A stretch of DNA of 64,000 nucleotides from an uncultured Flavobacteriaceae bacterium (GCA_934675205.1 CAKUPQ010000001.1:1-64000), one strand, 5' to 3'. Positions 25,852-36,511 are shown, counted from the first letter of the stretch. The notes: generated by a model not told the origin, from the letters alone. Made by a program: numbers and translations.

Positions 25852-26271
25852 TTATGCTTCGAAATCTCTCGCAATAACAAATTTAGTTTTAACAGGAAGT
25901 TTTTGAGCTGCCAATCTTAATGCTTCTTTAGCAACAGACAGAGGCACACCTCCCACTTCGAACATAATTCTTCCCGGTTTTACAACTGCCACCCAATATT
26001 CAACAGCACCTTTTCCTTTACCCATACGTACCTCAAGAGGTTTTTTCGTAATCGGCTTATCCGGGAAAATTTTAATCCACAACTGCCCTTCTCTTTTCAT
26101 ATAACGGGTAGCTGCGATACGAGCTGCCTCGATTTGACGAGAAGTAATAAAAACTGAATCCAATGCTTTAATACCAAACATTCCGTTTGAAAGTTCGTGC
26201 CCTCTTTGAGCGATTCCTTTCATTTTACCTTTCTGTACCTTACGGTATTTTGTTCTTCTAGGTTGTAACAT
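25852..26271 (-). CDS. rplP: 50S ribosomal protein L16
   Basis: A 139-residue protein of the A-site region: [39 protein letters not shown] and [20 protein letters not shown]. Confidence 0.99.
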   Translation of the reverse strand: MLQPRRTKYRKVQKGKMKGIAQRGHELSNGMFGIKALDSVFITSRQIEAARIAATRYMKREGQLWIKIFPDKPITKKPLEVRMGKGKGAVEYWVAVVKPGRIMFEVGGVPLSVAKEALRLAAQKLPVKTKFVIARDFEA

Positions 26272-26292
26272 TTTTCCGTTTTTAAATAATTA

Positions 26293-27039
26293 TTACTTTC
26301 TCTTACGAGCATTTGGTTTACCACCCGGTTTACCTTGATGTCCTCCTCCTTGTCCTCCTTGTGGTTTTCCGGACTGTTTTTTGTCCATACCTACAAGTGG
26401 AGAAAGGTCTCTTTTTCCGTAAACCTCACCTTTCATAATCCATACTTTGATACCCATTCTACCGTAGGCAGTATGAGCTTCAGCCAAAGCATAGTCGATG
26501 TCTGCTCTGAAAGTAGATAGAGGAATTCTTCCTTCTTTGAAATGTTCTGAACGTGCCATTTCAGCTCCGTTCAAACGACCAGAAATCATAATTTTGATTC
26601 CTTCAGCATTCATACGCATTGCAGCCGCAATTGCCATTTTGATGGCTCTTCTGTATGAAATTCTGCTTTCAATTTGACGAGCAACGCTATTTGCAACCAA
26701 AAAAGCGTCAAGCTCCGGACGTTTAATTTCAAAGATGTTAATTTGAACCTCCTTGTCAGTAATCTTCTTAAGCTCCTCTTTCAACTTGTCTACCTCTTGA
26801 CCTCCTTTACCGATAATGATACCGGGACGAGCCGTAGTGATAGTAACGGTTACAAGTTTCAAAGTTCTTTCGATGATTATTTTTGATACACTAGCTTTTG
26901 ATAAACGAGCGTGGATATACTTTCTGATTTTGTAATCCTCGGCAATTTTATCACCATAGTCATTACCACCATACCAGTTTGAGTCCCATCCTCTGATGAT
27001 ACCAAGTCTATTTCCTATTGGATTTGTCTTTTGTCCCAT
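26293..27039 (-). CDS. rpsC: 30S ribosomal protein S3
   Basis: A 248-residue protein with [20 protein letters not shown], a type-II KH domain ([20 protein letters not shown]) and the C-terminal S3 domain ([19 protein letters not shown]). Ends in a glycine/glutamine-rich basic tail ([19 protein letters not shown]). Confidence 0.99.
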   Translation of the reverse strand: MGQKTNPIGNRLGIIRGWDSNWYGGNDYGDKIAEDYKIRKYIHARLSKASVSKIIIERTLKLVTVTITTARPGIIIGKGGQEVDKLKEELKKITDKEVQINIFEIKRPELDAFLVANSVARQIESRISYRRAIKMAIAAAMRMNAEGIKIMISGRLNGAEMARSEHFKEGRIPLSTFRADIDYALAEAHTAYGRMGIKVWIMKGEVYGKRDLSPLVGMDKKQSGKPQGGQGGGHQGKPGGKPNARKRK

Positions 27040-27047
27040 ACTGTTTA

Positions 27048-27458
27048 TTAATTGCTTTGTGTGTTATTAATAGCTCCAAGCACGATGGTTACGTGGTTAG
27101 AACGTTTTCTGATTCTGTGTGCTCTACCTTGTGGTGCAGGACGAAGTCTTTTTAGCATTGTACCTCCATCAACTTTGATTTCTTTAATGAACAATCCAGC
27201 ATCTTCGATACTTGCATCTTCATTTTTAGCCTGCCAGTTAGCAATCGCAGAAAGTAATAATTTTTCTAACTTTCTTGATGCCTCTTTCGGGCTGAATCTC
27301 AAAATATTCAAAGCTGTTTCTGCTTTCTGACCTCTTACCAAGTCTGCCACCAAACGCATTTTTCTAGGCGAAGTAGGGCAGTTATTCAACTTTGCAAAAG
27401 CAATTTGCTTATTCGCTTCTTTTCTTGCTTCTGCTGCTTCTTTTTTACGAACTCCCAT
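27048..27458 (-). CDS. rplV: 50S ribosomal protein L22
   Basis: A 136-residue protein lining the exit tunnel: [18 protein letters not shown], then [20 protein letters not shown], the beta-hairpin whose mutations confer macrolide resistance. About 20 residues of N-terminal extension. Confidence 0.99.
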   Translation of the reverse strand: MGVRKKEAAEARKEANKQIAFAKLNNCPTSPRKMRLVADLVRGQKAETALNILRFSPKEASRKLEKLLLSAIANWQAKNEDASIEDAGLFIKEIKVDGGTMLKRLRPAPQGRAHRIRKRSNHVTIVLGAINNTQSN

Positions 27459-27465
27459 AACTTAC

Positions 27466-27744
27466 TTATTTTTTACCTTTATTTTTTGCACCAGCGTGTC
27501 CACGGAATGAACGAGTTGGCGAAAATTCTCCTAATTTATGTCCTACCATATTCTCTGTTACGTAAACAGGAACAAACTGACGACCATTGTGAACTGCAAT
27601 GGTTTGACCTACAAAGTCAGGTGTGATCATAGAAGCACGTGACCAAGTTTTAATCACGGTTTTGTTTCCATTTTCAGCATTCTCCTGAACTCTTTTCTCT
27701 AACTTATAGTGAACGAAAGGTCCTTTTTTTAATGAACGTGCCAT
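27466..27744 (-). CDS. rpsS: 30S ribosomal protein S19
   Basis: A 92-residue head protein: [39 protein letters not shown] and the end [20 protein letters not shown]. Confidence 0.99.
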   Translation of the reverse strand: MARSLKKGPFVHYKLEKRVQENAENGNKTVIKTWSRASMITPDFVGQTIAVHNGRQFVPVYVTENMVGHKLGEFSPTRSFRGHAGAKNKGKK

Positions 27745-27754
27745 ATCTTACTTA

Positions 27755-28579
27755 CTATTTCTTTCTACGTTCTACAATATACTTATTACTTGGATTTGCT
27801 TTAGCACGGGTTCTGTAACCTTTAGCCGGCATACCTTTTCTTGAACGAGGATGTCCTCCGGAAGCTCTACCTTCTCCACCTCCCATTGGGTGATCAACAG
27901 GGTTCATCGCAACAGGTCTTGTTCTTGGTCTTCTTCCTAACCATCTTGAGCGTCCGGCTTTTCCGGAAACAATCAACTGATGGTCTGAATTCGACACAGC
28001 TCCGATTGTAGCTGAACAAGTAAGTAAAATCAAACGAATCTCTCCTGATGGCATTTTGATAGTAGCATATTTACCATCACGTGCAACCAATTGAGCAAAT
28101 GTTCCTGCAGAACGAGCAATTACAGCTCCCTGTCCCGGACGCAACTCAATACAAGAGATTACAGTACCTAACGGAATGTTAGCAAGTGGCATTGCATTTC
28201 CGATTTCAGGCGCAGCCCCTACTCCGGAAACAACTGTTTGTCCAACTTTTAATCCGTTTTGTGCAATAACATAAGTTTTTGCTCCGTCAACATAAGCCAA
28301 CAAAGCAATAAACGCTGTTCTGTTCGGGTCGTATTCAATTGATTTAACTGTCGCAGGGATTCCTGTTTTAGCTCTTTTAAAATCAATGATACGATACTTT
28401 TGTTTATGACCACCACCGATATAACGCATGGTCATTTTTCCTTGACTATTTCTACCTCCTGAGTTTTTTTTCGGTGCTAACAAAGAGCGTTCCGGCTTAT
28501 CAGTCGTGATGGCGTCAAAACCATTCACAACTCTAAAACGCTGACCCGGGGTAATAGGTTTTAATTTTCTAACTGACAT
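27755..28579 (-). CDS. rplB: 50S ribosomal protein L2
   Basis: A 274-residue protein near the peptidyl-transferase centre: [20 protein letters not shown] and the signature [20 protein letters not shown] containing the critical His. Confidence 0.99.
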   Translation of the reverse strand: MSVRKLKPITPGQRFRVVNGFDAITTDKPERSLLAPKKNSGGRNSQGKMTMRYIGGGHKQKYRIIDFKRAKTGIPATVKSIEYDPNRTAFIALLAYVDGAKTYVIAQNGLKVGQTVVSGVGAAPEIGNAMPLANIPLGTVISCIELRPGQGAVIARSAGTFAQLVARDGKYATIKMPSGEIRLILLTCSATIGAVSNSDHQLIVSGKAGRSRWLGRRPRTRPVAMNPVDHPMGGGEGRASGGHPRSRKGMPAKGYRTRAKANPSNKYIVERRKK

Positions 28580-28597
28580 TTTAGTCTTTACGTTTTA

Positions 28598-28891
28598 TTA
28601 GATATTAGTATATAAATCTATTGTTTCTCCTTCTTTCACTTGCACAAAAGCTTTTTTGTAAGCCCCTGTTTTTGCAGTGATAAGTCCGTTTTTCGTATAT
28701 TTTGTAGAACGGTTTGCTCTGCTGATACTTGTATTAACAGAAACAACAGAAACTCCATAAGTCTGCTCTACTGCTTTTTTGATTTGAATCTTGTTAGCAT
28801 TCTTTTCTACAACAAATCCGAAACGGTTTTGCAACTCACTTTCTTTGGTTGCTTTTTCCGTAAGTATAGGTTTAATTAGTACACTCATCAC
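28598..28891 (-). CDS. rplW: 50S ribosomal protein L23
   Basis: A 96-97-residue tunnel-exit protein and docking site for trigger factor and SRP: IKPILTEKATKESELQNRFG, FVVEKNANKIQIKKAVEQTY. Two Met codons at the start. Confidence 0.98.
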   Translation of the reverse strand: MMSVLIKPILTEKATKESELQNRFGFVVEKNANKIQIKKAVEQTYGVSVVSVNTSISRANRSTKYTKNGLITAKTGAYKKAFVQVKEGETIDLYTNI

Positions 28892-28895
28892 CTTA

Positions 28896-29525
28896 CTATT
28901 TACTTAAATTTTCTTCAATTCCCTCCAAAGAACCTTCCAAAATAACCAAACTATTCGCATTCAAAACACCGTAAGTATTTAATTCCGAATTAGTTATAAC
29001 TTTTGAAGATTTCAAATTACGGGAGGACAAATATACATTATTATTTGATTCTCCTAACACAAATAAAGATTTTTTATTTTCTATCCCTAAAGACTTAAGA
29101 ATATTGATAAAATTTTTAGTGTTTGGTGCATCAAATTCAAAGTTCTCCAAAACGATGATATTTCCTTCGTTTGCTTTAGCACTCAAAGCTGATTTACGAG
29201 CTAAACGCTTTAAGTTCTTGTTCAATTTGAAAGAATAACTTCTCGGTCTTGGTCCGAAAATAGTTCCTCCTCCAACAAAAACAGGGCTTTTCACAGAACC
29301 TGCACGAGCCGTACCTGTTCCTTTTTGTTTTTTGATTTTACGAGTTGAACCCGCAACTTCATTTCTCTCTTTAGCTTTGTGAGTACCTTGTCTTTGGTTA
29401 GCCAAATACTGTTTTACATCAAGATAAACAGCGTGATTGTTTGGCTCTATACCGAAAACCGAATCAGACAGTTTTACTGTTCTTCCGGTTTCTTTTCCGC
29501 TAATATTTAAAACTTTTACTTCCAT
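28896..29525 (-). CDS. rplD: 50S ribosomal protein L4
   Basis: A 209-residue protein. [20 protein letters not shown] and [20 protein letters not shown] form the tunnel loop. L4 is the autogenous regulator of the S10 operon in enterobacteria; here the hairpin in front of rplC (30193) could be relevant, but no such mechanism is known for this group. Overlaps rplC by one base. Confidence 0.98.
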   Translation of the reverse strand: MEVKVLNISGKETGRTVKLSDSVFGIEPNNHAVYLDVKQYLANQRQGTHKAKERNEVAGSTRKIKKQKGTGTARAGSVKSPVFVGGGTIFGPRPRSYSFKLNKNLKRLARKSALSAKANEGNIIVLENFEFDAPNTKNFINILKSLGIENKKSLFVLGESNNNVYLSSRNLKSSKVITNSELNTYGVLNANSLVILEGSLEGIEENLSK

Positions 29526-30142
29526 TACTTCTGAATGATTACATAAGAGTCTTTGTGTCCCGGAACAGCTCCTTTTACGACAAGCAAATTCTTATCTTCA
29601 ACAACTTTTAAAACTACAAGGTTTTGAACCGTTACGTTTTTACCTCCTGTTCTACCTGCCATACGCATTCCTTTGAATACTCTTGACGGATAAGACGAAG
29701 CTCCAACAGAACCCGGTGCTCTCAAACGGTTGTGCTGACCGTGAGTAGATTGTCCTACTCCACCAAAACCGTGTCTTTTAACAACACCTTGAAAACCTTT
29801 TCCTTTAGAAATACCTTGCACATCTACATAATCTCCCTCATTAAAAAGAGATACAGTGATTACATCACCTAATTTGTAGTCCTCTTCAAACTCCTTAATC
29901 TCAACGACTTTCTTTTTAGCTCCAACACCAGCTTTTTTGAAGTGTCCTACTTCAGCTTTTGTTGCGTGCTTTTCTTTTTTGTCATCGAAACCAAGTTGTA
30001 ACGCTTCATACCCGTCAACCTCGTTGGTTCTGACTTGGGTAACAACACACGGTCCTGCTTCAATAACGGTACAAGGAATGTTTTTTCCGTTCTCGTCAAA
30101 GATGCTGGTCATACCGATTTTTCTTCCAATTAACCCAGACAT
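29525..30142 (-). CDS. rplC: 50S ribosomal protein L3
   Basis: A 205-residue assembly-initiator protein: [40 protein letters not shown] and [20 protein letters not shown]. It is preceded by a 114-bp gap with a strong hairpin, unlike its tightly packed neighbours. Confidence 0.99.
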   Translation of the reverse strand: MSGLIGRKIGMTSIFDENGKNIPCTVIEAGPCVVTQVRTNEVDGYEALQLGFDDKKEKHATKAEVGHFKKAGVGAKKKVVEIKEFEEDYKLGDVITVSLFNEGDYVDVQGISKGKGFQGVVKRHGFGGVGQSTHGQHNRLRAPGSVGASSYPSRVFKGMRMAGRTGGKNVTVQNLVVLKVVEDKNLLVVKGAVPGHKDSYVIIQK

Positions 30143-30192
30143 ATTAAATATTTATTAAAAATTTACTAAAATTTTACTCTAAAAAAGGTTGC

Positions 30193-30239
30193 AAAAATAA
30201 GCATTAAGTTTTAAAAACAAAAACTTAATGCTTATTTTT
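30193..30239 (-). terminator. strong hairpin between rpsJ and rplC
   Basis: A perfect 20-bp stem (30193-30212 with 30220-30239) with a 7-base loop, flanked by T-runs on both strands: a textbook intrinsic terminator in the middle of the S10 operon. It either terminates str-type transcripts partially or attenuates entry into the S10 genes. A TTTTTG followed by AT-rich sequence at 30186-30150 on the minus strand may provide a promoter for rplC, but no consensus -7 box was found. Confidence 0.7.
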
Positions 30240-30256
30240 TACAATCTAATTATCTA

Positions 30257-30562
30257 TCAGACTTTTATCTCAACTTCTACTCCACTTGGCAACTCTAATT
30301 TCATTAGAGCATCAATAGTTTTAGAAGATGAAGAATAAATATCTAACAATCTTTTGTACGAGCTTACTTCAAATTGCTCTCTTGCTTTTTTGTTCACGTG
30401 AGGCGAACGCAAAACAGTAAAGATTTTTTTATGAGTTGGCAACGGAATTGGCCCTGTTACCACTGCTCCTGTACTTTTTACAGTTTTTACGATTTTTTCT
30501 GCTGATTTATCAACCAACATATGGTCGTAAGATTTCAATTTTATTCTGATTTTTTGACTCAT
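30257..30562 (-). CDS. rpsJ: 30S ribosomal protein S10
   Basis: A 101-residue protein, also the NusE partner of NusB in antitermination: [40 protein letters not shown] and the loop [20 protein letters not shown]. Confidence 0.99.
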   Translation of the reverse strand: MSQKIRIKLKSYDHMLVDKSAEKIVKTVKSTGAVVTGPIPLPTHKKIFTVLRSPHVNKKAREQFEVSSYKRLLDIYSSSSKTIDALMKLELPSGVEVEIKV

Positions 30563-30574
30563 CTCTTTAAAAAA

Positions 30575-32710
30575 TTAAGCGTTACCTCTTGCTTTTTTGA
30601 TTACCTCTTCTGAAATGTTAGAAGGAGTTTCTGCGTAGTGAGAGAACTCCATTGTAGAAGTTGCTCTACCAGAAGACAATGTTCTGAGTGTAGTTACATA
30701 ACCGAACATTTCTGAAAGCGGAACACTTGCTTTGATAGTTTTTGCTCCTGCTCTGTCTCCCATATCATTAACCTGACCTCTACGTCTGTTCAAATCTCCT
30801 ACGATATCTCCCATATTTTCTTCAGGGGTAATCACTTCAATTTTCATAATCGGCTCAAGGATTACAGCTCCTGCAGCTTTTGCAGCCTCTTTGTATCCCA
30901 TTTTAGCAGCCAATTCGAAAGACAATGAATCTGAATCGACAGCGTGATAAGAACCATCAGAAAGAGTAACTTTCATCGAATCCATTTCAAATCCAGCCAA
31001 AGGACCTTGCTTCATAGCCTCTTTAAATCCTTTCTCAACAGAAGGGATATATTCTTTAGGTACGTTACCTCCTTTAACTTCATTAACGAACTGTAATCCC
31101 ATTGGAACTTTTCCGTCAACTTCATCAGCAGGACCGATAGTAAACACGATGTCCGCAAATTTACCACGACCTCCGGATTGCTTCTTATAAACCTCTCTGT
31201 GGTTAGCTGTACGAGTGATAGCCTCTTTGTACTCCACTTGTGGCTCTCCTTGGTTTACTTCAACTTTGAACTCACGTCTCATTCTATCAACAATAATATC
31301 CAAGTGAAGCTCACCCATTCCAGAGATAATAGTTTGTCCTGATGCTTGGTCTGTTCTTACTGTAAAAGTAGGATCCTCTTCTGCTAATTTAGCCAAAGCT
31401 GTTCCCATTTTATCAGCATCAGCTTTAGTTTTAGGCTCAACAGCGATACCAATTACCGGATCAGGGAAATCCATAGATTCCAATACAATCGGGTGTTTTT
31501 CTTCACACAATGTATCTCCTGTTTTGATATCCTTAAATCCTACAGCAGCTCCAATGTCTCCTGCCTCAATATATTCGATAGGATTTTGTTTGTTAGCGTG
31601 CATTTGGTAGATACGAGAGATACGCTCTTTGTTTCCTGAACGAGTGTTCAACACATAAGAACCTGCATCTAATCTACCTGAATAAGCTCTAAAGAAAGCC
31701 AAACGACCAACAAATGGATCGGTAGCAATTTTAAATGCCAATGCAGCAAACGGGTCAGAAACTGATGGTTTTCTTGATATAGGAGCATCTGTATCAGGGT
31801 TTGTTCCTTCGATAGCTTCTTTATCTGTCGGAGCAGGTAAATAACGACATACTGCGTCAATCATAAACTGAACCCCTTTGTTTTTGAACGAAGAACCACA
31901 CATCATCGGAATAATACTCATATCAAGAGTTGCAGCTCTTAAAGCAGCATTGATTTCGTCTTCCGTGATTGAGTTTTCATCTTCCATATATTTTTCAAGA
32001 AGATTTTCGTCATAACCTGCAATTTCTTCAATCAACTGACCTCTGAATTGTCTAACTTCATCAACCATATCAACAGGAATTTCAACAATGTCGAATGTGC
32101 TTCCGTGGTTTTCATCGTGCCATACAATAGCTCTGTTTTTAATCAAATCAACCACTCCTTTAAAGTCTGCTTCTTCACCAATTGGCAAAACGATAGGCAC
32201 AGCATTAGAACCTAACATTTCTTTTACCTGGTTACAAACATTAAGGAAGTTAGCTCCCTGACGGTCCATTTTGTTTACAAATCCCATACGAGGAACTTTG
32301 TAGTTATCGGCCAATCTCCAGTTAGTTTCTGATTGAGGCTCAACACCATCAACAGCACTGAACAAGAAAACCAATCCGTCCAATACACGAAGTGAACGGT
32401 TTACCTCAACGGTAAAGTCAACGTGTCCGGGAGTATCGATAATATTAAAGTGATATTTTTGAGTTTCAGGAGTCGGTTTTCCGTTTTCCATAGGGAAGTT
32501 CCATTCAACCGTTACAGCAGCAGAAGTAATAGTAATACCTCTTTCTGCTTCTTGTTCCATCCAATCTGTTGTAGAAGACCCTTCGTGAGTTTCACCAATT
32601 TTGTGGTTTTTTCCTGTATAGAAAAGAATACGCTCTGTAGTGGTAGTTTTTCCAGCATCAATGTGAGCTGCAATACCAATATTTCTTGTATATTTTAAAT
32701 CTCTTGCCAT
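30575..32710 (-). CDS. fusA: elongation factor G
   Basis: A 711-residue translocase GTPase. G1 [20 protein letters not shown], switch 2 [16 protein letters not shown]4 [13 protein letters not shown]; domain II to V segments [17 protein letters not shown] and domain [21 protein letters not shown] follow in order. Full normal length. tuf is not adjacent, unlike in the Escherichia coli str operon. Confidence 0.99.
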   Translation of the reverse strand: MARDLKYTRNIGIAAHIDAGKTTTTERILFYTGKNHKIGETHEGSSTTDWMEQEAERGITITSAAVTVEWNFPMENGKPTPETQKYHFNIIDTPGHVDFTVEVNRSLRVLDGLVFLFSAVDGVEPQSETNWRLADNYKVPRMGFVNKMDRQGANFLNVCNQVKEMLGSNAVPIVLPIGEEADFKGVVDLIKNRAIVWHDENHGSTFDIVEIPVDMVDEVRQFRGQLIEEIAGYDENLLEKYMEDENSITEDEINAALRAATLDMSIIPMMCGSSFKNKGVQFMIDAVCRYLPAPTDKEAIEGTNPDTDAPISRKPSVSDPFAALAFKIATDPFVGRLAFFRAYSGRLDAGSYVLNTRSGNKERISRIYQMHANKQNPIEYIEAGDIGAAVGFKDIKTGDTLCEEKHPIVLESMDFPDPVIGIAVEPKTKADADKMGTALAKLAEEDPTFTVRTDQASGQTIISGMGELHLDIIVDRMRREFKVEVNQGEPQVEYKEAITRTANHREVYKKQSGGRGKFADIVFTIGPADEVDGKVPMGLQFVNEVKGGNVPKEYIPSVEKGFKEAMKQGPLAGFEMDSMKVTLSDGSYHAVDSDSLSFELAAKMGYKEAAKAAGAVILEPIMKIEVITPEENMGDIVGDLNRRRGQVNDMGDRAGAKTIKASVPLSEMFGYVTTLRTLSSGRATSTMEFSHYAETPSNISEEVIKKARGNA

Positions 32711-32721
32711 TTCTCTAAAAA

Positions 32722-33198
32722 TTAAAATCTAAAATGTGAGAACGCTTTGTTAGCCTCTGCCATTTTGTGAGTATCCATTCTTTTCTTAACAGCAGCTCCT
32801 TCTTCTTTAGCCGCAGCTAAAATTTCAGAAGCTAATTTTCCTGCCATAGATTTTTCATTTCTCTTACGAGCATAAAGAATCATCCATTTCATAGCCATAG
32901 AGATTTTTCTATCCGGTCTGATTTGCATCGGAATTTGGAAGGTAGCCCCTCCTACTCTACGTGAACGCACCTCAACGTGAGGCATTACGTTATTAAGAGC
33001 ATCTTTCCAAATTTCTAATGAATTTTTCTCTGCATCTTGTTTTTTAGTTTCTACAATATCAAGAGCATCATAGAACACTTTAAACGCAACTGATTTTTTA
33101 CCGTCCCACATTAGGTTATTCACAAAACGTGTAACCAATTGGTCATTAAACCTCGGATCTGGTAAAAGCGGTCTTTTTTTCGCTTGTCTTTTTCTCAT
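32722..33198 (-). CDS. rpsG: 30S ribosomal protein S7
   Basis: A 158-residue head-assembly protein: [40 protein letters not shown] and [12 protein letters not shown] at the end. Confidence 0.99.
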   Translation of the reverse strand: MRKRQAKKRPLLPDPRFNDQLVTRFVNNLMWDGKKSVAFKVFYDALDIVETKKQDAEKNSLEIWKDALNNVMPHVEVRSRRVGGATFQIPMQIRPDRKISMAMKWMILYARKRNEKSMAGKLASEILAAAKEEGAAVKKRMDTHKMAEANKAFSHFRF

Positions 33199-33224
33199 TT
33201 CTCTTTGTTTAAAAGATTTTTAAA

Positions 33225-33632
33225 TTACTTTTTCTTACCTGTTGCAGCCGGTGCTTGTCCCGGTTTAGGACGTTTTGCTCCATACTTACTTCTACGTTGC
33301 GTTCTTCCTGCAACTCCTGCAGTGTCCAACGCACCACGAACGATGTGGTAACGTACACCCGGTAAGTCTTTTACTCTTCCTCCCCTTACTAATACTATCG
33401 AGTGCTCTTGAAGATTATGTCCTTCACCCGGGATGTAAGCATTTACCTCGTTACCATTTGTCAAACGAACCCTTGCAACTTTACGCATTGCTGAATTCGG
33501 TTTTTTTGGTGTCGTGGTGTAAACACGAGTACAAACCCCTCTACGTTGAGGACAAGAATCTAAGGCAATCGATTTACTCTTCTTAGTCGATTGGGTTCTT
33601 CCGATTCTTACTAATTGTTGAATTGTTGGCAT
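33225..33632 (-). CDS. rpsL: 30S ribosomal protein S12
   Basis: A 135-residue decoding-centre protein. [12 protein letters not shown] opens it; [20 protein letters not shown] carries the lysine whose change gives streptomycin resistance (the wild-type Lys is present), and [20 protein letters not shown] the second. First gene of the supercluster, 50 nt behind a consensus promoter. Confidence 0.99.
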   Translation of the reverse strand: MPTIQQLVRIGRTQSTKKSKSIALDSCPQRRGVCTRVYTTTPKKPNSAMRKVARVRLTNGNEVNAYIPGEGHNLQEHSIVLVRGGRVKDLPGVRYHIVRGALDTAGVAGRTQRRSKYGAKRPKPGQAPAATGKKK

Positions 33633-33687
33633 AATTGTTTAAATAATAAATTCTTATGTTATTAATTTCCCGCTTTTTACGGGGTTG

Positions 33688-33718
33688 CAAATGTATAACT
33701 TTTTTATTTTACAACAAA
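33688..33718 (-). promoter_or_regulatory. promoter of the ribosomal supercluster
   Basis: On the minus strand TTTG (33718-33715), a 19-bp spacer and TACATTTG (33695-33688) match the consensus exactly. The leader is about 50 nt and starts with a small GC hairpin (CCCG/CGGG, 33669-33684) that may shape translation of rpsL. Confidence 0.75.
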
Positions 33719-33816
33719 TATTTTTTGTATTAATTTCTAAAAATCAATTTTTTAGGCAGGTTTCATACTATGTATAATAACACATCTCGTTTTTGGGCTT
33801 TGCCTAAATCATGAAA

Positions 33817-33839
33817 AAAAGCCAATAAAATTGGCTTTT
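33817..33839 (-). terminator. terminator of the 193-residue gene
   Basis: A 10-bp stem (33817-33826 with 33830-33839), a 3-base loop and a T-run on the minus strand. It lies 60 bp after the stop; the intervening bases hold nothing recognisable. Confidence 0.8.
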
Positions 33840-33900
33840 GCGGATTACGAAGCACAAAACTTTCAACCATCACTTAACCCGCCATTTTACAAAATCTTTG

Positions 33901-34482
33901 TCACCCGATATTTTTTCTTACATTAAGTTTTTTTATTCTGTTTTCAATTATCGAAAGATCATTTATAAATTCAATAAGTCCTGTACATTTATTATCAGAT
34001 GAAAATAGAATTTTTCTTTCTTCACTTTCAATGAATAGAATTCCTTCGTCATATTTTAATTCAATTGGAGTTTCAGCAATATCATCTACAATTTCTTCAG
34101 TGCTTAATATTTGAATTTGGTTAATATTAAAATCTGAAAAACTGATACCTGAATTTAGTCCAATTTGCTTGTCTCTATTCAAAAGACTTTCAAAATTTTC
34201 TATTATGTTATCAAAATCAAAAATTTCTATTTTGATATTGTAATAGTCTAATAGAGTTTCTTCATCTTCATACCATTCAGAAATAAACTTAATTATTTTG
34301 CTTTCTTGAACTCCTAAGTTATTTTTCCAATAAAATGGCATTTGAAAACAGCTAGAAGTATAAATTTTTTCGGTTAAGTCTATACTAAGATTTGGACATC
34401 TTGCAAACCAAATTTTTTTATTAAGTAGTTCTGTTAATTGAGATATTTTTTCTTCTTTAATGTAAAAACCTAATCTTTTCAC
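33901..34482 (-). CDS. uncharacterised protein with GTG start behind an (AAC)8 tract
   Basis: A 193-residue acidic, Ile/Asn-rich, probably cytoplasmic protein that I do not recognise. There is no signal peptide or membrane segment. The best start is GTG at 34480-34482 (MKRLGFYIKEEK without the V), since no ATG lies near and the frame runs open through (AAC)8 upstream. Its AT-richness is higher than that of the neighbours, and it stands alone between rpsL and the mpl-like gene with its own terminator. The pattern (a late-acquired orphan beside a highly conserved cluster) suggests an immunity-type or accessory gene, which is only a guess. Confidence 0.65.
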   Translation of the reverse strand: MKRLGFYIKEEKISQLTELLNKKIWFARCPNLSIDLTEKIYTSSCFQMPFYWKNNLGVQESKIIKFISEWYEDEETLLDYYNIKIEIFDFDNIIENFESLLNRDKQIGLNSGISFSDFNINQIQILSTEEIVDDIAETPIELKYDEGILFIESEERKILFSSDNKCTGLIEFINDLSIIENRIKKLNVRKNIG

Positions 34483-34506
34483 GTTGTTGTTGTTGTTGTT
34501 GTTGTT
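34483..34506. repeat. trinucleotide tract (GTT)8 / (AAC)8
   Basis: Eight perfect GTT repeats directly abut the GTG start of the 193-residue gene; on the coding strand (AAC)8 is in frame with it. Slippage would change the leader or an N-terminal Asn run by multiples of one codon. Confidence 0.9.
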
Positions 34507-34544
34507 TTTAAATGTTGAGTAACTCTAATATAGATAGGTTTTTT

Positions 34545-34577
34545 AACTCCGACAGAGTTTAAAACTCTGTCGGAGTT
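34545..34577. repeat. 33-bp palindrome
   Basis: Arms of 16 bp (34545-34560 with 34562-34577) around one central base, read AACTCCGACAGAGTTT and its complement. The flanks carry A-runs rather than T-runs on the transcribed minus strand, so it is more a dispersed repeat than a good terminator. Confidence 0.75.
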
Positions 34578-34587
34578 AATTAAACTT

Positions 34588-35940
34588 TTAGATTTTTTCG
34601 ATTAAAACATTCAAATTCAAACCTCCGTAATTCCCGGAACTCATCAAGAGTAAAATCGCATTTTTGAGGTTTAATTTATAAAGGTATTCTTCAAACTCTT
34701 TCGGATTGGTATAAATAATTAAATCGTTTCGATTAAATGATTTTGCGATTTGCTCTTGGGTTACTTCATCAAGACGTTTGATTTTAACCGCTTCGGGAGA
34801 ATAAAAAACAACCGCAATATCTGCACTATCCAAAGCCGATTCGTATTCTTTCAAGAATTCTGCATTCAGACTACTATAGGTGTGTAATTCTAAACAAGCC
34901 ACCAAAATTCGGTCAGGATATTGCTCTTTTACTGCATCAGTAGAGGCTTTTACCTTACTCGGAGAATGAGCAAAATCTTTAAAAATCACTCTGTCTTTGT
35001 TTTCCGAGATTTTTTCCAATCGCTTTGAAGCTCCCTTAAAAGATGCGATTGCTTCATAAAAATCAGCTTCATCAACTCCCATATTCTGGCAAATCCATTT
35101 TGCTCCGTTCAGATTGTTCAGATTGTGTTGTCCGAAAACTTCGATAGGCATTGCTCCTTCGGGAGTTTCTAAAAATGTCGTTCCTTTTTCAACCGTATAT
35201 TCAGGAGTTCCGTACGGAATTTTACGAATCGGATTCGTAGTATTTTCAGCTAATGTTTTTAAGTCTTTATCTTCTTCGTTATAGACTAAAATTCCTCCAT
35301 TAGTGATTTGGTCGATGAAAATATCAAATTGTTCCAAATAGTTTTCGTAAGTCGGAAACACATTAATATGATCCCAAGCAATTCCCGAAATAAGTGCAAT
35401 ATTCGGTTTGTACAAATGAAATTTCGGTCGTCTGTCAATCGGAGAAGACAAATATTCATCTCCTTCCAAAACGATAAAATCATTTTCTTGGGTCAGGTGT
35501 ACCATCGTATCAAATCCTTCGAGTTGAGCTCCAACCATATAATCCACCTCAATATTGTGATATTTCATCACGTGCAAAATCATCGAAGTAATAGTTGTTT
35601 TTCCGTGAGAACCTCCAATTACCACTCTTGTTTTGCCTTTGGATTGTTCGTACAGAAATTCAGGATACGAATAAATTGTAAGCCCTAATTCTTTAGCTTT
35701 CAAGAGTTCCGGATTATCCTCTTTTGCGTGCATTCCCAAAATAATCGCATCAATATCCGAAGTGATTTTATCCGAAAACCAACCCATTTCTTTGGGTAAT
35801 AAACCTTTGTTTTCTAACCTTGTTTTTGACGGTTCAAAAATGGCATCATCACTCCCTGAAACCTCATATCCTTTGTTGTGCATTGCTAATGCTAAATTGT
35901 GCATCGCACTTCCTCCGATTGCTATAAAATGTATTTTCAT
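34588..35940 (-). CDS. Mpl-like Mur ligase (peptidoglycan recycling)
   Basis: A 450-residue Mur-ligase family enzyme, most like Mpl (UDP-N-acetylmuramate:L-Ala-gamma-D-Glu-meso-DAP ligase), which re-attaches recycled murein tripeptide to UDP-MurNAc. Seen: nucleotide-binding IHFIAIGGSAMHNLALAM, P-loop VVIGGSHGKTTITSMIL, VLEGDEYLSSPID, GIAWDHINVFPTYENY and the domain-3 motif FKDFAHSPSKVKAST. MurC proper has a different set of linkers. Cytoplasmic. A TATCTTTG box (35959-35966, minus) gives it its own promoter, 18 bp upstream. Confidence 0.88.
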   Translation of the reverse strand: MKIHFIAIGGSAMHNLALAMHNKGYEVSGSDDAIFEPSKTRLENKGLLPKEMGWFSDKITSDIDAIILGMHAKEDNPELLKAKELGLTIYSYPEFLYEQSKGKTRVVIGGSHGKTTITSMILHVMKYHNIEVDYMVGAQLEGFDTMVHLTQENDFIVLEGDEYLSSPIDRRPKFHLYKPNIALISGIAWDHINVFPTYENYLEQFDIFIDQITNGGILVYNEEDKDLKTLAENTTNPIRKIPYGTPEYTVEKGTTFLETPEGAMPIEVFGQHNLNNLNGAKWICQNMGVDEADFYEAIASFKGASKRLEKISENKDRVIFKDFAHSPSKVKASTDAVKEQYPDRILVACLELHTYSSLNAEFLKEYESALDSADIAVVFYSPEAVKIKRLDEVTQEQIAKSFNRNDLIIYTNPKEFEEYLYKLNLKNAILLLMSSGNYGGLNLNVLIEKI

Positions 35941-35958
35941 TTGTGTAGTTCAAAGGAG

Positions 35959-35966
35959 CAAAGATA
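35959..35966 (-). promoter_or_regulatory. -7 box of the Mpl-like gene
   Basis: TATCTTTG on the minus strand, 18 bp upstream of the start; divergent from the promoter at 36015. Confidence 0.55.
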
Positions 35967-36014
35967 CAAAGAAGAATTACGAATTATCAATTATCAATTA
36001 CAAATTAGGTTTTG

Positions 36015-36022
36015 TACATTTG
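36015..36022 (+). promoter_or_regulatory. -7 box of the 143-residue gene
   Basis: TACATTTG fits TAnnTTTG, 25 bp upstream of ATG 36048. Confidence 0.55.
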
Positions 36023-36047
36023 TAACTATTAACAATTCTGCTAATAA

Positions 36048-36479
36048 ATGAAACAGAAAATACTTTTTACAGTTTTTTGTCTTTTTTCTCTAAATATTTT
36101 TGGACAAAATTACAATGTAATTATACAAGTAAATGATGAAATTCTATTAGGAGGAATTGGTGATTTATCTATATCTAACAACGATAAAAAAGATGAAATA
36201 AGAATTTCCCCACAATACTATGTCGGAGATTTAATTATTCCTGAATATAGAAAAGATGATTTTGACAATTTAAACGAACGTTTTCTGTTAAGTTTTGATT
36301 ATTACACTTATAAAAATAATAAACAAGAAATTAAAAGATTCAATATAGAACTAACAAGAAATCTCCTTGAGAAACCATATTTGATTATAAATATCTATGA
36401 TTTTAGAAATCGAAAATATAAAAAATGGTTCCAATATATAACAGACAAAGGACTATCTTGTTCAGTTTATATGCCCTAA
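36048..36479 (+). CDS. uncharacterised exported protein
   Basis: A 143-residue protein with a signal peptide ending at about residue 20 (LNIFGQ). The mature part looks all-beta with alternating charged and hydrophobic strands (NVIIQVNDEILLGGIGDLS, EIKRFNIELTRNL, YLIINIYDFRNRKYKKW). There is no family I recognise. It is monocistronic, AT-rich, and divergent from the Mpl-like gene. Confidence 0.75.
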   Translation: MKQKILFTVFCLFSLNIFGQNYNVIIQVNDEILLGGIGDLSISNNDKKDEIRISPQYYVGDLIIPEYRKDDFDNLNERFLLSFDYYTYKNNKQEIKRFNIELTRNLLEKPYLIINIYDFRNRKYKKWFQYITDKGLSCSVYMP

Positions 36480-36511
36480 TTGTCCTTTGTATATAAGACA
36501 AAAGTAAAAAG

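Noticed and set aside
34504..34530. Extension of the orphan gene through the (AAC)8 tract to an upstream start
   Set aside because: The frame is open to TAG at 34525-34527, but contains no ATG, GTG or TTG; the GTG next to the tract remains the only start.
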